From assembly GCA_040220875.1 (NCBI GenBank), contig JAVJVX010000006.1, positions 1 through 64,000 of the forward strand: a DNA stretch of 64,000 nucleotides, written 5' to 3'. The DNA comes from Alphaproteobacteria bacterium (lineage in GTDB: Bacteria; Pseudomonadota; Alphaproteobacteria; JAVJVX01). Numbering within the stretch: the stretch's first letter is position 1; each line of letters opens with the position of its first letter. Positions 51,173 to 61,441 of this stretch are shown one piece after another. A program made the translations under genes and the position numbers. The notes under the pieces were generated by a model. That model had not been told where the DNA came from. It saw only the letters and a list, made by a program, of their open reading frames with translations, and ran no database searches.

Positions 51173-52507
51173 CTAACCGCCCTCGCGCGAGAGGCGCGGT
51201 TCACCGAAGAGATAGCCCTGACCGTATTCAAGACGGAAGTCGAGCAATTCCTTCAGCGCGCCCTCCGACTCGATCTTTTCCACGATCAGGTTCATGCCGA
51301 ACCGGTCGAGACGGCTGCGGAAGCGATGCATCTCGGCCACCGCCGCGTCGTCAGGCAGCGAATCCCGCATCCGGTCCGCCTCCAGCTTGACGTAACGCAC
51401 GCCCAGTTCCTCGAGGCCGGCGTAATCGAGATTGAGGTCGCGAACCTGATCCATGGAAAGCCGGAAACCCATCGCGGCCAGATTTTCCAGGTTCCGCCGC
51501 GTCCCGGGCCGCATTTTCTCGAGATCATCCTGCGTCATTTCGAAGATGAGCTGGCCGGCGAGGTTCCGGTTGTCGCGCATGAAATCGAGAAATTCGCCGA
51601 AGAAGCCCTGATCCTCCAGGGTGCGGAGAGATATGTTGGAAAAGAAACTCACATTCTGATTGCGGCGCTGCGCCTTGCGGACAAGCTGCACACAGCGGAA
51701 CAGAAGCATATTGTCGATCGTTCCCATGATGCCGGCTTCTTCGGCCACCGAAATATAATGTTCGGGCAGGATGACCCGGCCGTCCTCGTTACGGATGCGC
51801 GAAAAGCACTCGTAATGTCGCTTGCGCCGTTGCGGCAGCTCCACGATCGGCTGCAGATACAGATCGACCCGCCCGAAATTCAGCCCGTCTTTGACGATCT
51901 CGAGCAGTTCGGCCGGATCGAGCCCGGTCATCACGGGGGCGCCTACCAGACTGAGATGCGGGCCGCGCTGAGGGACTTCGGCCTCTCCCGGTCCCGGGTC
52001 GCCCATGCCGGAATCCGATATCGGGACCGCTCTCCCGCCGCCCACCGCCACCGCCTCGGCAAGCGCACCGGTTCCGACTGCCTGCGCGCCGGCTGCCTCG
52101 AGGCTCACATTGGAAAGCTGGGCGACCAATGATTTCAGGACGCGCATTTCCTTGAGCATCGCTTCCGACTGCACGGGATTGGCGTGACGGGTGTTGAGCG
52201 ATTCCAGGAGGGATTGCATCTCGGTGCGCACCAGTTCCAGTTCGCCGATCATTTCCGTCCGCTCGCGCTGGAGCTTCGCCAGATGCCGGCGCAGCAACTG
52301 CCCGTCCCGCGTGAGTGCCCAGCAGAACCACGCGCCGGCGCCGAGCCCGAAACTCGTGGCGCCACACAGGATTGCGACGAGGTTTGTCTCCGCCACCCCC
52401 GCCAGACGCAACGCGACTGCGAACAGGCCGGCGACGACGAAAGTTCCGATAAGGATGAGAATTTGCACGTGCGGCTCCGCCCGCTCCCCGGGTGTCGAGG
52501 ACCGCAC
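51173..52507 (-). CDS. TipF-like membrane protein with degenerate EAL domain
   Basis: The 444-residue protein starts with a GTG at 52507, with a second GTG at 52468 also possible (GGAG upstream). The N-terminal part has two transmembrane helices (about 16-33 and 40-66), a coiled coil (about 70-110), and a C-terminal EAL-fold domain (about 200-440). The signature Glu-Ala-Leu is replaced by ECF in HYECFSR, and the metal-binding DDFGTG is replaced by SMDQVRD. Helix-coil-EAL layout matches TipF, a c-di-GMP receptor that places the flagellum in Caulobacter. Phosphodiesterase activity is improbable. Confidence 0.8.
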   Translation of the reverse strand: MRSSTPGERAEPHVQILILIGTFVVAGLFAVALRLAGVAETNLVAILCGATSFGLGAGAWFCWALTRDGQLLRRHLAKLQRERTEMIGELELVRTEMQSLLESLNTRHANPVQSEAMLKEMRVLKSLVAQLSNVSLEAAGAQAVGTGALAEAVAVGGGRAVPISDSGMGDPGPGEAEVPQRGPHLSLVGAPVMTGLDPAELLEIVKDGLNFGRVDLYLQPIVELPQRRKRHYECFSRIRNEDGRVILPEHYISVAEEAGIMGTIDNMLLFRCVQLVRKAQRRNQNVSFFSNISLRTLEDQGFFGEFLDFMRDNRNLAGQLIFEMTQDDLEKMRPGTRRNLENLAAMGFRLSMDQVRDLNLDYAGLEELGVRYVKLEADRMRDSLPDDAAVAEMHRFRSRLDRFGMNLIVEKIESEGALKELLDFRLEYGQGYLFGEPRLSREGG

Positions 52508-52582
52508 CTTCGCAACAACAGTTTGAGAATTCGTTAACCATGAGGCGCGAGCCGCCCCGGAATAGCGCCATTTATCGGGGAC

Positions 52583-53680
52583 TTAGCTCACACTGGCCCA
52601 GTCCGGCGCATCGCCCCCCCGAGCAGCGGCGATGTCAGCAAACCCGTCTGCCGCCAGGCGCGCGGACAGCTCCCGCAGGATACGGCCAACCAGGGCCGGT
52701 CCGTCAAAGACCAGCGCCGTGTACAGCTGAACCAACGAGGCGCCCGCCCGGATCTTGGCATAGGCATCCGCCCCGCTTTGCACACCGCCGACACCGATCA
52801 GCGGCAAGGCGCCCTCGGCATAGAGATAGGCTTTCGCCAATGTCCGCGTGGCAAGGGGAAAAAGCGGACGGCCGCTGAGGCCACCGGCTTCATCCCGGTG
52901 AGGGCTCGCGAGGCCGGGCGGCCGCGAAACGGTTGTGTTGGAAACAATGAGGGCGGCGGCCGATTCATCCCGTGCCGTCCTCACGATGGATTCGAGCGCT
53001 TCATCGTCCAGATCGGGTGCGATCTTGACCAGAACCGGCGGCGGCTCGGGCAGGTGGGCAAGCCCGTCGCGGGTGGCGCGCAGAATGCCGCCCAGGTTCT
53101 CGGCCGACTGAAGGGCGCGCAAGCCGGGCGTGTTGGGAGACGACACATTGACCACCAGATAATCGGCAAAGGCACCCAGAATTTCGGCGCCCCGGCGATA
53201 ATCGGCCGCCGCATCCGTCTGGTCCTTGTTCCGTCCGATATTGACGCCGAGCGGCCCGGGATTCCGGTGCCGGCGTGCCTGGCGCAGGTTCAACCGCTCG
53301 GCCACGCGTCCGGCACCGTCATTGTTGAAGCCCATGCGGTTGATCACCGCCCCGTCTTGCGGCAGGCGGAATAATCGCGGCCGCGGATTGCCAGGCTGCG
53401 GGTGCGGCGTGACGGTCCCCACCTCGACGAAACCGAAGCCCAGTCGAAAAGTGCCATCCACCGCTTCGGCGTTCTTGTCGAACCCGGCCGCCAGGCCCAG
53501 TGGATTGGGGAAATCCAGCCCGAAAAGGGTCTGGTGAAGACGCGGGTCGTCGGCCGGCCGAGCCGGCATCACCGATGTTGCGAGCCGGTTTGCCAGGAGC
53601 CCGACGGTCAGCCGATGGGCCGTTTCCGGCGGGAGGGCGCGCAGGAACGGAAGAGCGAGGGCGGGCAAGTCCATCATCAC
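52583..53680 (-). CDS. pyrD: Dihydroorotate dehydrogenase (quinone)
   Basis: The 365-residue class 2 enzyme oxidises dihydroorotate at the membrane with FMN and ubiquinone, in pyrimidine synthesis. Features are an N-terminal amphipathic/membrane-associated helix (residues 3-30), FPNPLGLAAGFDKN, VGTVTPHPQPGNPRPR, and SSPNTPGLR. The start is ambiguous among a GTG at 53680 and two following ATG codons. It is divergent from the S24-type regulator. Confidence 0.96.
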   Translation of the reverse strand: MMMDLPALALPFLRALPPETAHRLTVGLLANRLATSVMPARPADDPRLHQTLFGLDFPNPLGLAAGFDKNAEAVDGTFRLGFGFVEVGTVTPHPQPGNPRPRLFRLPQDGAVINRMGFNNDGAGRVAERLNLRQARRHRNPGPLGVNIGRNKDQTDAAADYRRGAEILGAFADYLVVNVSSPNTPGLRALQSAENLGGILRATRDGLAHLPEPPPVLVKIAPDLDDEALESIVRTARDESAAALIVSNTTVSRPPGLASPHRDEAGGLSGRPLFPLATRTLAKAYLYAEGALPLIGVGGVQSGADAYAKIRAGASLVQLYTALVFDGPALVGRILRELSARLAADGFADIAAARGGDAPDWASVS

Positions 53681-53757
53681 GAAGCTTCTAAGCGATCGGA
53701 GCCCGGCGTGCCAGCCCGACCGTCCGGCACGGCCGATTTACAGGGCAGCGTTCGCAT

Positions 53758-53784
53758 TTTGCAAAGATTTTCGCGTTTTGCAAA
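53758..53784. promoter_or_regulatory. Two TTTGCAAA palindromes in pyrD/regulator divergent region
   Basis: The perfect eight-base palindrome TTTGCAAA occurs at 53758-53765 and 53777-53784, centres 19 bases apart, in an AT-rich stretch between the divergent pyrD and HTH-S24 genes. Two helical turns between centres suits a pair of repressor-dimer sites. Binding by the adjacent regulator is an inference. Confidence 0.5.
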
Positions 53785-53935
53785 TAATTCAATCACATGA
53801 CAGTGGCTAGGCCCTTGAAATTCTTAGGAATGCAGTCTCCCCCCTGTTGGCATCGCACTTGCTCCGGTTGACCGACTGAACACGCCCCAGGCCCGATCAG
53901 GCAGATGGGCCAACCACTCCTCCTGGAGATGATCG

Positions 53936-54550
53936 ATGCTACGTCATGAAGATGTATGGACCGCCATTGACGCCTTGGCCAAAGAGTACGGACTGTCACC
54001 TTCCGGGTTGGCGCGCCGCGCCGGGCTCGATCCAACCACTTTCAACAAGAGCAAGCGCTTTACCCGCGAGGGCAAGCCGCGCTGGCCGAGCACGGAGAGC
54101 ATTGCCAAGATCCTGAAGGCGGTCGGTGCCACGATGGCGGATTTCACCCGGTTCCTTCCCGAGGGCGGCAACGGCCAACCGGTCCGGGTACCGGTCATCG
54201 GCCTGGCCCAGGCCGGGAATATGCCGCAGATCAAGGCCGACCAGGAGGTCGCAACCATGAGCGTACCGGATACGGGCGACCCCGAGGCCTTTGCGCTGAA
54301 AATTTCGGGCGCCTGTATGGCGCCGGCGTTTCTTGACGGTGAATTCATTGTCGTCTCGCCCCGCGCCAGTGCGGCGCCCGGCGACCGGGTCGTAATCCGC
54401 ACCAAGGCGGGAGAGGTCGTCACGAAGGAACTTGTTCGAGAAGACGCGGCCTTCATCGAGGTCCGGACCCTTTATCCGCGCCAGGAGGAACGGGTGTTGG
54501 CGCGGGACGAGATCGACTGGATGGCGCGCGTCATGTGGACCCAGCACTAG
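53936..54550 (+). CDS. HTH regulator with S24/LexA-type C-terminal domain, nucleophile Ser replaced by Cys
   Basis: The 204-residue protein has an N-terminal helix-turn-helix (about 5-70) and a C-terminal S24 peptidase-like fold (about 85-200). The usual GDSM nucleophile motif is GACM (residues 125-128), so the catalytic Ser is Cys127; the general-base Lys appears retained as K164 in VVTKELV. The family binds DNA as a dimer and may undergo self-cleavage under RecA control; here autoproteolysis is doubtful, but Cys could act as nucleophile. It is divergent from pyrD. ATG at 53936 chosen. Confidence 0.85.
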   Translation: MLRHEDVWTAIDALAKEYGLSPSGLARRAGLDPTTFNKSKRFTREGKPRWPSTESIAKILKAVGATMADFTRFLPEGGNGQPVRVPVIGLAQAGNMPQIKADQEVATMSVPDTGDPEAFALKISGACMAPAFLDGEFIVVSPRASAAPGDRVVIRTKAGEVVTKELVREDAAFIEVRTLYPRQEERVLARDEIDWMARVMWTQH

Positions 54551-54559
54551 GCGGGGCGA

Positions 54560-56161
54560 TCAGGCGGAGAGGTCCTCGCCCGCGATCGCGCGCCGGATCA
54601 GGGCGACCATCTCATTGAGGCCAAACAGTGCGATGAAGGAGCCCATTCGCGGCCCCGCGCTCTGGCCCAGCAACACCTCGTAAAGAGCGCGGAACCAGTC
54701 ACGCAGATTTTCGAACCCGTGCGTTTTGCCGACCTCGTAGACGAGTGTCTGGATCGTCTCGCCATCGGCATCGTCAGGCAGCTCCTCGAGGCCGTCCGCC
54801 AGTGCCACCAGCGCCGCTCGCTCCTTGTCGTCCGGTGCACGGAACTTCTTGGCCGGACGCACAAAATCCTCGTAATACCGCACGGCATACCCCGCCAGGC
54901 GGTCAAGGATGGGGTCGCGCGCGGGCGAGGCTTCGGGCGCATAGCGTGAGATGAAGCCCCACAGCACCGACTTGTCGTGGGCGTTACAAACGCTCGCCAG
55001 GTTGAGCAGGATCGAAAAGCCGAGGGCGATATCCTCGTGCGGCGGCGCGCCGCTATGGATGTGCCAGACCGGATTCTCGAGCCTTTCGGCGGCATTTTGT
55101 TCGGGAAATTTTTGAAGATGGCTCAGGTAGTCGTCCACCTGGCGGGGAATCACATCGAAATGCAGCCGCTTGGCCTTGCGCGGGCTGTTGAACATATAGA
55201 GCGCGAGGCTTTCTTCAGGGGCATAGGCGAGCCATTCATCCACCGTGAGGCCGTTGCCGCGCGACTTGGAGATTTTCTCACCGTTCTCATCGAGGAACAG
55301 CTCGTAGGTAAATCCTTCGGGCGGCATGCCGCCCAGAATGCTGCAGATACGGCCCGACAGCCTGACTGAATCGATCAGATCCTTGCCGGACATTTCATAA
55401 TCCACCCCAAGCGCGAACCAGCGCATCGCCCAGTCCGCCTTCCATTGCAGCTTGCAATGCCCCCCGGTCACCGGGGCTTCAACCTTGGTGCCGTCCTCGT
55501 CCTCGAAAACAATCGTGCCCGCCGCCTCGTCGCGCTCCAGGATCGGAACCTGCAGCACGCGGCCGGTCTTCGGTGATATCGGCAAAAAGGGGCTATAGGT
55601 CTGCCGCCGTTCAGGACCCAGCGTCGGCAGGATTACATCCATCACCTTGTCGTAATGCGCCAGCATCGAGAGAAGGGCGCCATCGAACCGACCCGACTTG
55701 TAGCATTCGCTCGCACTCTGAAATTCGTACTCAAAGCCGAAAGCGTCGAGAAACTTACGCAATCGGGCGTTGTTGTGATGGCCGAAGCTTTCATGCGTGC
55801 CGAAGGGATCGGGCACCGAAGTCAGGGGCATGCCCAGATGGGCTGCCATCATTTCAGGATTGGGGACGTTGTCGGGCACCTTGCGAAGCCCGTCCATGTC
55901 GTCGGAAAACGCGAACAGGCGCGCCGGGATATCGCACAGAAATTCGAAGGCACGACGCACCATCGTGGTCCGCACGACCTCGCCGAAGGTCCCGATATGG
56001 GGCAGGCCCGACGGGCCATAGCCGGTCTCGAACAACGCATAGCCCTTTTCAGGCGGCCTTTTCTCGAGGCGGGCGATGATCCTGCGCGCTTCCTCGAAAG
56101 GCCAGGCACGCGGCCCCGCGGCGGTCTCCGTCAAATCTGGTGTTTGGGCGGATCTGGACAT
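54560..56161 (-). CDS. lysK: Class I lysyl-tRNA synthetase
   Basis: The 533-residue protein is the class I, archaeal-type LysRS rather than the common class II LysS. HIGT (the HIGH equivalent, in [10 protein letters not shown]) and KISKS lie in a Rossmann-fold core, with a C-terminal alpha-helical anticodon-binding domain. It attaches lysine to tRNA-Lys. This form is typical of Alphaproteobacteria. It is divergent from the tautomerase gene. No class II lysS is seen in this window. Confidence 0.95.
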   Translation of the reverse strand: MSRSAQTPDLTETAAGPRAWPFEEARRIIARLEKRPPEKGYALFETGYGPSGLPHIGTFGEVVRTTMVRRAFEFLCDIPARLFAFSDDMDGLRKVPDNVPNPEMMAAHLGMPLTSVPDPFGTHESFGHHNNARLRKFLDAFGFEYEFQSASECYKSGRFDGALLSMLAHYDKVMDVILPTLGPERRQTYSPFLPISPKTGRVLQVPILERDEAAGTIVFEDEDGTKVEAPVTGGHCKLQWKADWAMRWFALGVDYEMSGKDLIDSVRLSGRICSILGGMPPEGFTYELFLDENGEKISKSRGNGLTVDEWLAYAPEESLALYMFNSPRKAKRLHFDVIPRQVDDYLSHLQKFPEQNAAERLENPVWHIHSGAPPHEDIALGFSILLNLASVCNAHDKSVLWGFISRYAPEASPARDPILDRLAGYAVRYYEDFVRPAKKFRAPDDKERAALVALADGLEELPDDADGETIQTLVYEVGKTHGFENLRDWFRALYEVLLGQSAGPRMGSFIALFGLNEMVALIRRAIAGEDLSA

Positions 56162-56388
56162 GATCGGCGCGGGCTCGGCGGCTCTTTCGGCAATGGGCGC
56201 CGGACCCTAGGCCCAGCCTCGTGGCCAGTCAACTTCGCTGGCGGCGAAACACGCCTGGCTGGCGGGAACCAGGTTTCCTATGGTGCCGGGGCCGTGTGGC
56301 GGCCTATCCTGCCCCCACCCCGCGACCCCGACCTGGCCCGCGTACCCCGTATCGGAACGGACGGGACTATCCGAATAAGGAGACATCG

Positions 56389-56577
56389 ATGCCGATAATC
56401 GAAGTGAACATGCTTGAAGGACGCACTGACGAGCAGAAGCGCGCCATGGTCAGCAGCATGACCGAGGCCGTGATCAAATCGCTGGACGTCCCACCCCAGT
56501 CGGTGCGGATCATGATCCGTGAAATGGAACCGCGCCATTATGCGATCGGCGGGGTGATGCGCGACGCGTCCGGCTAG
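56389..56577 (+). CDS. 4-oxalocrotonate tautomerase family protein
   Basis: The 62-residue product starts MPIIEVNMLEG with the N-terminal catalytic Pro and has AAGGAG six bases before the ATG at 56389. Members use Pro1 as a general base in keto-enol tautomerisation. Conserved Arg residues (RIMIREM) are present. Its substrate is unknown, and it precedes the helicase gene by 66 bases. Confidence 0.88.
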   Translation: MPIIEVNMLEGRTDEQKRAMVSSMTEAVIKSLDVPPQSVRIMIREMEPRHYAIGGVMRDASG

Positions 56578-56643
56578 GCTGCACCCGGGGCCTGCCGGCG
56601 GCCTGCATGGCGGCAACGGCAGCCGCCGCCTATACTGCGCCCG

Positions 56644-59427
56644 ATGGATACGTCTGCCTCATCTTCCTCGCCACCCCGAACGACGGGCCGGCCGCCGGAC
56701 CCCGCGACGCTACCGGTCCTGATCGCCGGATTCCAGGCCGCCACCTGGCTGACCGGCGACGGCGAGACGGCCGATCTCAGCCCCACGGAAGCGACCCGAT
56801 ACGCACGGGCGACCGCGCCCCTTCTCTGCCACGGGCTTGCGACGGCCCGGCGCATCGGCGCCGACCCGTTCCCCGCCTACGACCTTCTGGAGCTTTTTGC
56901 CTTCGTCCGCCCGGCGCATTTCACCGTACCCACCCCGGCCGGCGTGGCGGAAGCCGTGGGGCTCACCCCGGGTCAGGATCGCGCGAGACAGGCCGCTGGT
57001 CTCCGCCAGGCAGCGCAACGCCTTCTGACGGAGCTCTCGACACTCCCGCCAGACGATCGAAAACGCGCGCGTGGCCTGGCGGCGCGCATGGCCGGCGCCG
57101 GTTGGCCCTGGGGCAGCATGGTTCTGGCGGCGCTCGGCCCGGGCGAGGAGATCGATCAGGCATTCGGAGTCTGGCAGGTCCTCGAGGACTGGCACGAAGA
57201 GGCCCCGCCCCCGCCACCTCAGGACGCGCCGGTTTCGGCCGAGGACGCCCGGGCACGCCTCGCCGGGCTTCTGGGGCCCGGGGCCGAGCAACGCCCGGCG
57301 CAGGAAGATTACGCCGCCGCGCTGGCGCCGGCCTTTCAGCCGCGCCGCCAGGAGGGCGCGCCCCGCGCCGTCCTGGCCGAGGCAGGCACCGGCATCGGCA
57401 AGACCGCCGGTTATCTGGCCCCGGCCGGGCTCTGGGCCCGGCGCAACGGCTGGCCCGTCTGGATCTCGACCTATACGCGCAATCTCCAGCATCAACTCGA
57501 CGGCGAGCTGGACCGGCTGTTTCCGGATGCGGCAGAAAAATCCCGCCGCACCGTCGTACGCAAGGGGCGCGAGAATTACCTTTGCCTTCTCAATTACGAG
57601 GAAGCGACGGCGGCGCTGGCGGCGCGGAATGCGGGCGCCGGTGCGCGCGATGTCATTGCGCTCGGCCTTGTGGCGCGCTGGATCGGCGCGACGCGGAGCG
57701 GAGACATGGTGGGCGGCGATTTCCCCAACTGGCTTTCCACCCTGCTTGGCTGGCGCAACACGGTGGCGCTGACAGACAGCCGCGGCGAATGCACCTATTC
57801 AGCCTGCACCCATTACAGGCGCTGCTTCATCGAAAGCTCGATCCGGCGCGCGCGGCGCGCCGATATCGTCGTCGCCAATCATGCGCTGGTGATGTCCCAG
57901 GCTGCCCTTGGCCAGGGCGAGGAGAGATTCCTGCCGACCCGCTATGTGTTCGACGAGGGTCATCATCTCTTTAACGCGGCCGACAGCGCCTTTTCCCTTC
58001 ATCTCACAGGGATCGAAGGGCGCGAATTTCGCCGCTGGCTGCTGGGCGCCGAGGGCGGCCGAGGTCGCCGGGGAGGTGGCCGGGCGCGTGGCCTTGCGCG
58101 GCGGGTCGGCGATCTTGTGATGGACAATGCGGCGGCCGAAGAAGCACTCGGGGCCATCCGCCGGCAGGCCGCAAGGCTGCCGGGCGAGAACTGGCTCGCG
58201 CGGCTCGCGAGCGGCACACCGCAGGGTCCGTTCGAGGCCTTCCTCGCCGAACTGCGCGTCCTCGTGCATGCCCGCGCCACCCGCCGCCAGGCCGCCTATT
58301 CGCTTGAAGCCGAGATCGTCGATCCGCCAGATGCGTTGCTGGAGGCGGCGAGCGATCTCGAGGCGGCGCTGGGCGAGTTGCGCCAGCCGCTCACCCAGTT
58401 GAAGCAATCCCTGGCGCGGACGCTCGAGAACCGGACGGCCGAACTCGACACCCCCACGCGGCTGAGGATTGACGCGGCAATTCGCGGCCTCGGACGGCGA
58501 GCCGACGGGCTGGTGGCGGGCTGGCGCGACATGCTGCGATCGCTTCGGGAAGGCTCCCCCGAAGCCTTTGTCGAATGGGCCGCGATCGACCGGTCGGAGC
58601 AGCGCGACAGCGACGTGGGGCTTCATCGTCACTGGCTCGATCCGACATTGCCCTTTATCGAAACCCTTGCCGTCCCCGCGCACGGCATCGTCGTCACCTC
58701 GGCAACTTTGCGCGACAGTGACGAGGCGGAGGACGAGGGCTGGACCGGCGCGTTGCAGCGCACGGGCTTTGCCCATCTCGTGGAACCGGCGGCGCGGCTT
58801 TCGGCGCCCTCGCCCTTCGATTACGGCGATCTGACGAGGGTCCTCGTGGTGACCGACGTGGCGCGGGACGACCCCGACCAGATCGCCGCCGCCTTTCGGG
58901 CCCTGTTTGCCGCCGCCAGGGGCGGCGGGCTTGGACTTTTCACCGCGATCTCCCGCCTGCGCCAGACTTACGAGCGCCTGGCGCCGGCGCTGGAATCGGA
59001 GAACCTTCCGCTTTACGCCCAGCATGTGGATGCGATGGACACGACAACGCTGGTCGATGTTTTCCGCGCCGAGCACGATGCCTGCCTCCTGGGGACCGAT
59101 GCGCTGCGCGATGGGATCGACGTGCCCGGGCCGTCCCTGCGCCTGATCGTATTCGACCGGGTACCCTGGCCACGCCCGGATGTCCTGCATCGTCACCGCC
59201 GCGCAGCCTTTGGCGGCGCGCGCTACGACGATGCGCTCGTGCGGCTGCGCCTGAAGCAGGCCTACGGCAGGCTGGTGCGGCGCAAGGACGACCGGGGCTG
59301 TTTCGTGCTGCTCGATTCGCGCATGCCTTCGCGGCTGGCCAGCGCCTTCCCCTCCTCGGTAGAGATCGAGCGCGTGGGCATCCGCGAGGCGGTGCGCATC
59401 GTGGCCGAGACGACGCATCCCGGCTGA
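56644..59427 (+). CDS. XPD/DinG-type Fe-S DNA helicase
   Basis: The 927-residue superfamily 2 helicase has Walker A GTGIGKT near residue 248, a DEAH-type box DEGH at 437-440, and motif VI QAYGRLVRRKDDRG near the C-terminus. Four cysteines suited to a [4Fe-4S] cluster lie between motifs Ia and II: YLC, GEC, SAC and RRC. The N-terminal 230 residues are an Ala/Pro-rich extension. DinG/XPD helicases unwind DNA 5'-3' in repair. It follows the tautomerase gene. Confidence 0.9.
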   Translation: MDTSASSSSPPRTTGRPPDPATLPVLIAGFQAATWLTGDGETADLSPTEATRYARATAPLLCHGLATARRIGADPFPAYDLLELFAFVRPAHFTVPTPAGVAEAVGLTPGQDRARQAAGLRQAAQRLLTELSTLPPDDRKRARGLAARMAGAGWPWGSMVLAALGPGEEIDQAFGVWQVLEDWHEEAPPPPPQDAPVSAEDARARLAGLLGPGAEQRPAQEDYAAALAPAFQPRRQEGAPRAVLAEAGTGIGKTAGYLAPAGLWARRNGWPVWISTYTRNLQHQLDGELDRLFPDAAEKSRRTVVRKGRENYLCLLNYEEATAALAARNAGAGARDVIALGLVARWIGATRSGDMVGGDFPNWLSTLLGWRNTVALTDSRGECTYSACTHYRRCFIESSIRRARRADIVVANHALVMSQAALGQGEERFLPTRYVFDEGHHLFNAADSAFSLHLTGIEGREFRRWLLGAEGGRGRRGGGRARGLARRVGDLVMDNAAAEEALGAIRRQAARLPGENWLARLASGTPQGPFEAFLAELRVLVHARATRRQAAYSLEAEIVDPPDALLEAASDLEAALGELRQPLTQLKQSLARTLENRTAELDTPTRLRIDAAIRGLGRRADGLVAGWRDMLRSLREGSPEAFVEWAAIDRSEQRDSDVGLHRHWLDPTLPFIETLAVPAHGIVVTSATLRDSDEAEDEGWTGALQRTGFAHLVEPAARLSAPSPFDYGDLTRVLVVTDVARDDPDQIAAAFRALFAAARGGGLGLFTAISRLRQTYERLAPALESENLPLYAQHVDAMDTTTLVDVFRAEHDACLLGTDALRDGIDVPGPSLRLIVFDRVPWPRPDVLHRHRRAAFGGARYDDALVRLRLKQAYGRLVRRKDDRGCFVLLDSRMPSRLASAFPSSVEIERVGIREAVRIVAETTHPG

Positions 59428-59442
59428 TCCGGCATATCGGCT

Positions 59443-61440
59443 CTAGATACTGAAGCTGGCGCCGTATTTCGCGCTGGCCCCGGTCGCCACCTTTGCCGGC
59501 GAGCCGAAATGCACCTCGACATAATCCATGAGCTGGCCCACGCATTCACCAATATCGAACTTGGTGGTATCGAGCACCAGCTCCGCCTTCTCGGGCGCCT
59601 CGTAGGGTGCGTCGATGCCGGTGAATTTGGGGATTTCGCCACGCCGCGCCTTTTTGTAGAGACCCTTCGGGTCCCGGCCTTCACAGGTCGCGAGATCGGC
59701 TTTCACATAGACCTCGTGGAACCGTTCGGGCCGGACCGCGCGTGCCTTCCGGCGATCCGCCCGGTAGGGAGAAATGAACGAGGTGATGACGATGGTGCCG
59801 GCATCCGCGAACAACCCGGCCACCTCACCCGCGCGGCGGATGTTTTCGGCCCGGTCCTTCGGGTCGAAGCCGAGATCACCATTGAGTCCGTAGCGCAGAT
59901 TGTCGCCGTCCAGCACGAAGACCTGATAGCCCTTGCGGAACAGCTCATTCTCCAGCTCGAGGGCGAGAGTCGTCTTGCCCGCGCCTGAAAGCCCCGTAAA
60001 CCAAAGGATTCCGGGCTTGTGACCGTTGCGGGCATCCCGCGCCGACTGGCTCACGCGGTGCTCCACGCTGACGATGTTCGCCGATTTGATCCCGGCCGCC
60101 GGGCGCTGGTCGGGGAAATCCTCCATGCTGATGATGCCGCCGCCGACAGCGTCGTAATCCTCGATGATCACGAACCTGCCGGTTCTCGCATTGACCGGAA
60201 AATCGTCCAGTGCGATCTGGGCACGCGAGCGCAGGATCACCTCGGCCACGGCGTTGCGTTCCACCTGTTCCGCCGGTGCGCCCGAGAGGTCGGCCGTGTC
60301 GATCACCCGCTCGATCGACTGCACTTCGACCGTATAGCGTGCCGTGGCCAGCTTCATCAGATAACGCTTGCCGACGGTTACCGGCTTGTCGCCCAGCCAG
60401 AAAAGATGCGCCTTGAAAACGTTGGTTTCCATGGGCGGCTCTTCGAGATGGCTGATGATCTCGCCCCGCTCGATAAAAAGCTGTTCTTCAAGCGTGATCC
60501 CGATCGACTGTCCGGCAGAGGCGGCCAGGATGGGCGCGCTGTTGTTCCAGCCTTCAATGGACTTGATCCGTGCCGTCTTGTTGGACGGTGAAAACAGGAT
60601 TTCGTCTCCGACGTGAAGTCGCCCGCTTTCAATCCGGCCGGCGATGATACGCCGATCGTCGAATTTGTAGACGTCCTGGACGGGAAAGCGCAGCGCCTGA
60701 TCCACGGTCGGCACCGAGGCCGGGAAGCGGTCGAGCGCTTCGAGCGTGGTGGGGCCGTCATACCAGGCCATATTGTCGGTCACCCGTGCCACACCATCGC
60801 CTTCGCGCGCCGAGACGGGGATAACGAAGGATGGCTCGATCCCCAACCCGCCAAGATATTCGCGGATCTCACGTGAGACTTCCTTGAACCGATCTTCCGC
60901 GTAATTGACGAGGTCCATCTTGTTGACCACGACCGCGACCTGACGCACGCCCAGAAGATGCAGCAGATAACCGTGGCGCCGGGATTGTTCGCGCACGCCC
61001 TCTTTCGCGTCGATGACCAGAAGCGCGGCATCACTGGCCGCCGCGCCACTGACCATGTTCTTGAGAAACTCGCGGTGGCCCGGCGCGTCGATGATGACAT
61101 AATCACGCTTGCGCGTCTTGAACCAGATCTGCGAAGTATCGATGGTGATGCCCTGATCGCGCTCCGCCTGCAGCGCGTCCATCAGGAAAGCCCATTCAAA
61201 CGGCATGCCGCGACGTTCGCACATCGCCTTGATCGCCTCGAACTTGCCTTCCGGCAGCGAGCCCGTGTCATGGAAAAGCCGCCCCACCAGGGTCGACTTG
61301 CCATGGTCCACATGGCCCACGATAACGATCTTGAGAAGCCCGGCGAGCCGGGCGGACGCGGCCTCGCGCGTGCTCCTGGCATCCGGCGTTTTAAGCGTGG
61401 CCTCGGGCGCCGATTGGTCGACAGCGTGAATTTTTGTCAT
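59443..61440 (-). CDS. cysNC: Bifunctional sulfate adenylyltransferase subunit 1 / adenylylsulfate kinase
   Basis: The 665-residue fusion has an N-terminal CysN GTPase (GHVDHGKST at 42-50; NKMDLV) and a C-terminal CysC APS kinase domain with a P-loop GLSGAGKT at 483-490 and [12 protein letters not shown]. CysN with CysD makes APS; CysC phosphorylates it to PAPS. I chose the ATG at 61440 ([10 protein letters not shown]), one base after the cysD stop. It is the last gene of the sulfur operon. Confidence 0.96.
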   Translation of the reverse strand: MTKIHAVDQSAPEATLKTPDARSTREAASARLAGLLKIVIVGHVDHGKSTLVGRLFHDTGSLPEGKFEAIKAMCERRGMPFEWAFLMDALQAERDQGITIDTSQIWFKTRKRDYVIIDAPGHREFLKNMVSGAAASDAALLVIDAKEGVREQSRRHGYLLHLLGVRQVAVVVNKMDLVNYAEDRFKEVSREIREYLGGLGIEPSFVIPVSAREGDGVARVTDNMAWYDGPTTLEALDRFPASVPTVDQALRFPVQDVYKFDDRRIIAGRIESGRLHVGDEILFSPSNKTARIKSIEGWNNSAPILAASAGQSIGITLEEQLFIERGEIISHLEEPPMETNVFKAHLFWLGDKPVTVGKRYLMKLATARYTVEVQSIERVIDTADLSGAPAEQVERNAVAEVILRSRAQIALDDFPVNARTGRFVIIEDYDAVGGGIISMEDFPDQRPAAGIKSANIVSVEHRVSQSARDARNGHKPGILWFTGLSGAGKTTLALELENELFRKGYQVFVLDGDNLRYGLNGDLGFDPKDRAENIRRAGEVAGLFADAGTIVITSFISPYRADRRKARAVRPERFHEVYVKADLATCEGRDPKGLYKKARRGEIPKFTGIDAPYEAPEKAELVLDTTKFDIGECVGQLMDYVEVHFGSPAKVATGASAKYGASFSI

Positions 61441-61441
61441 T

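Noticed and set aside
57799-59418. Long minus-strand frame opposite the Fe-S helicase
   Set aside because: The plus-strand helicase has complete motifs; the opposite frame is a codon-bias shadow.
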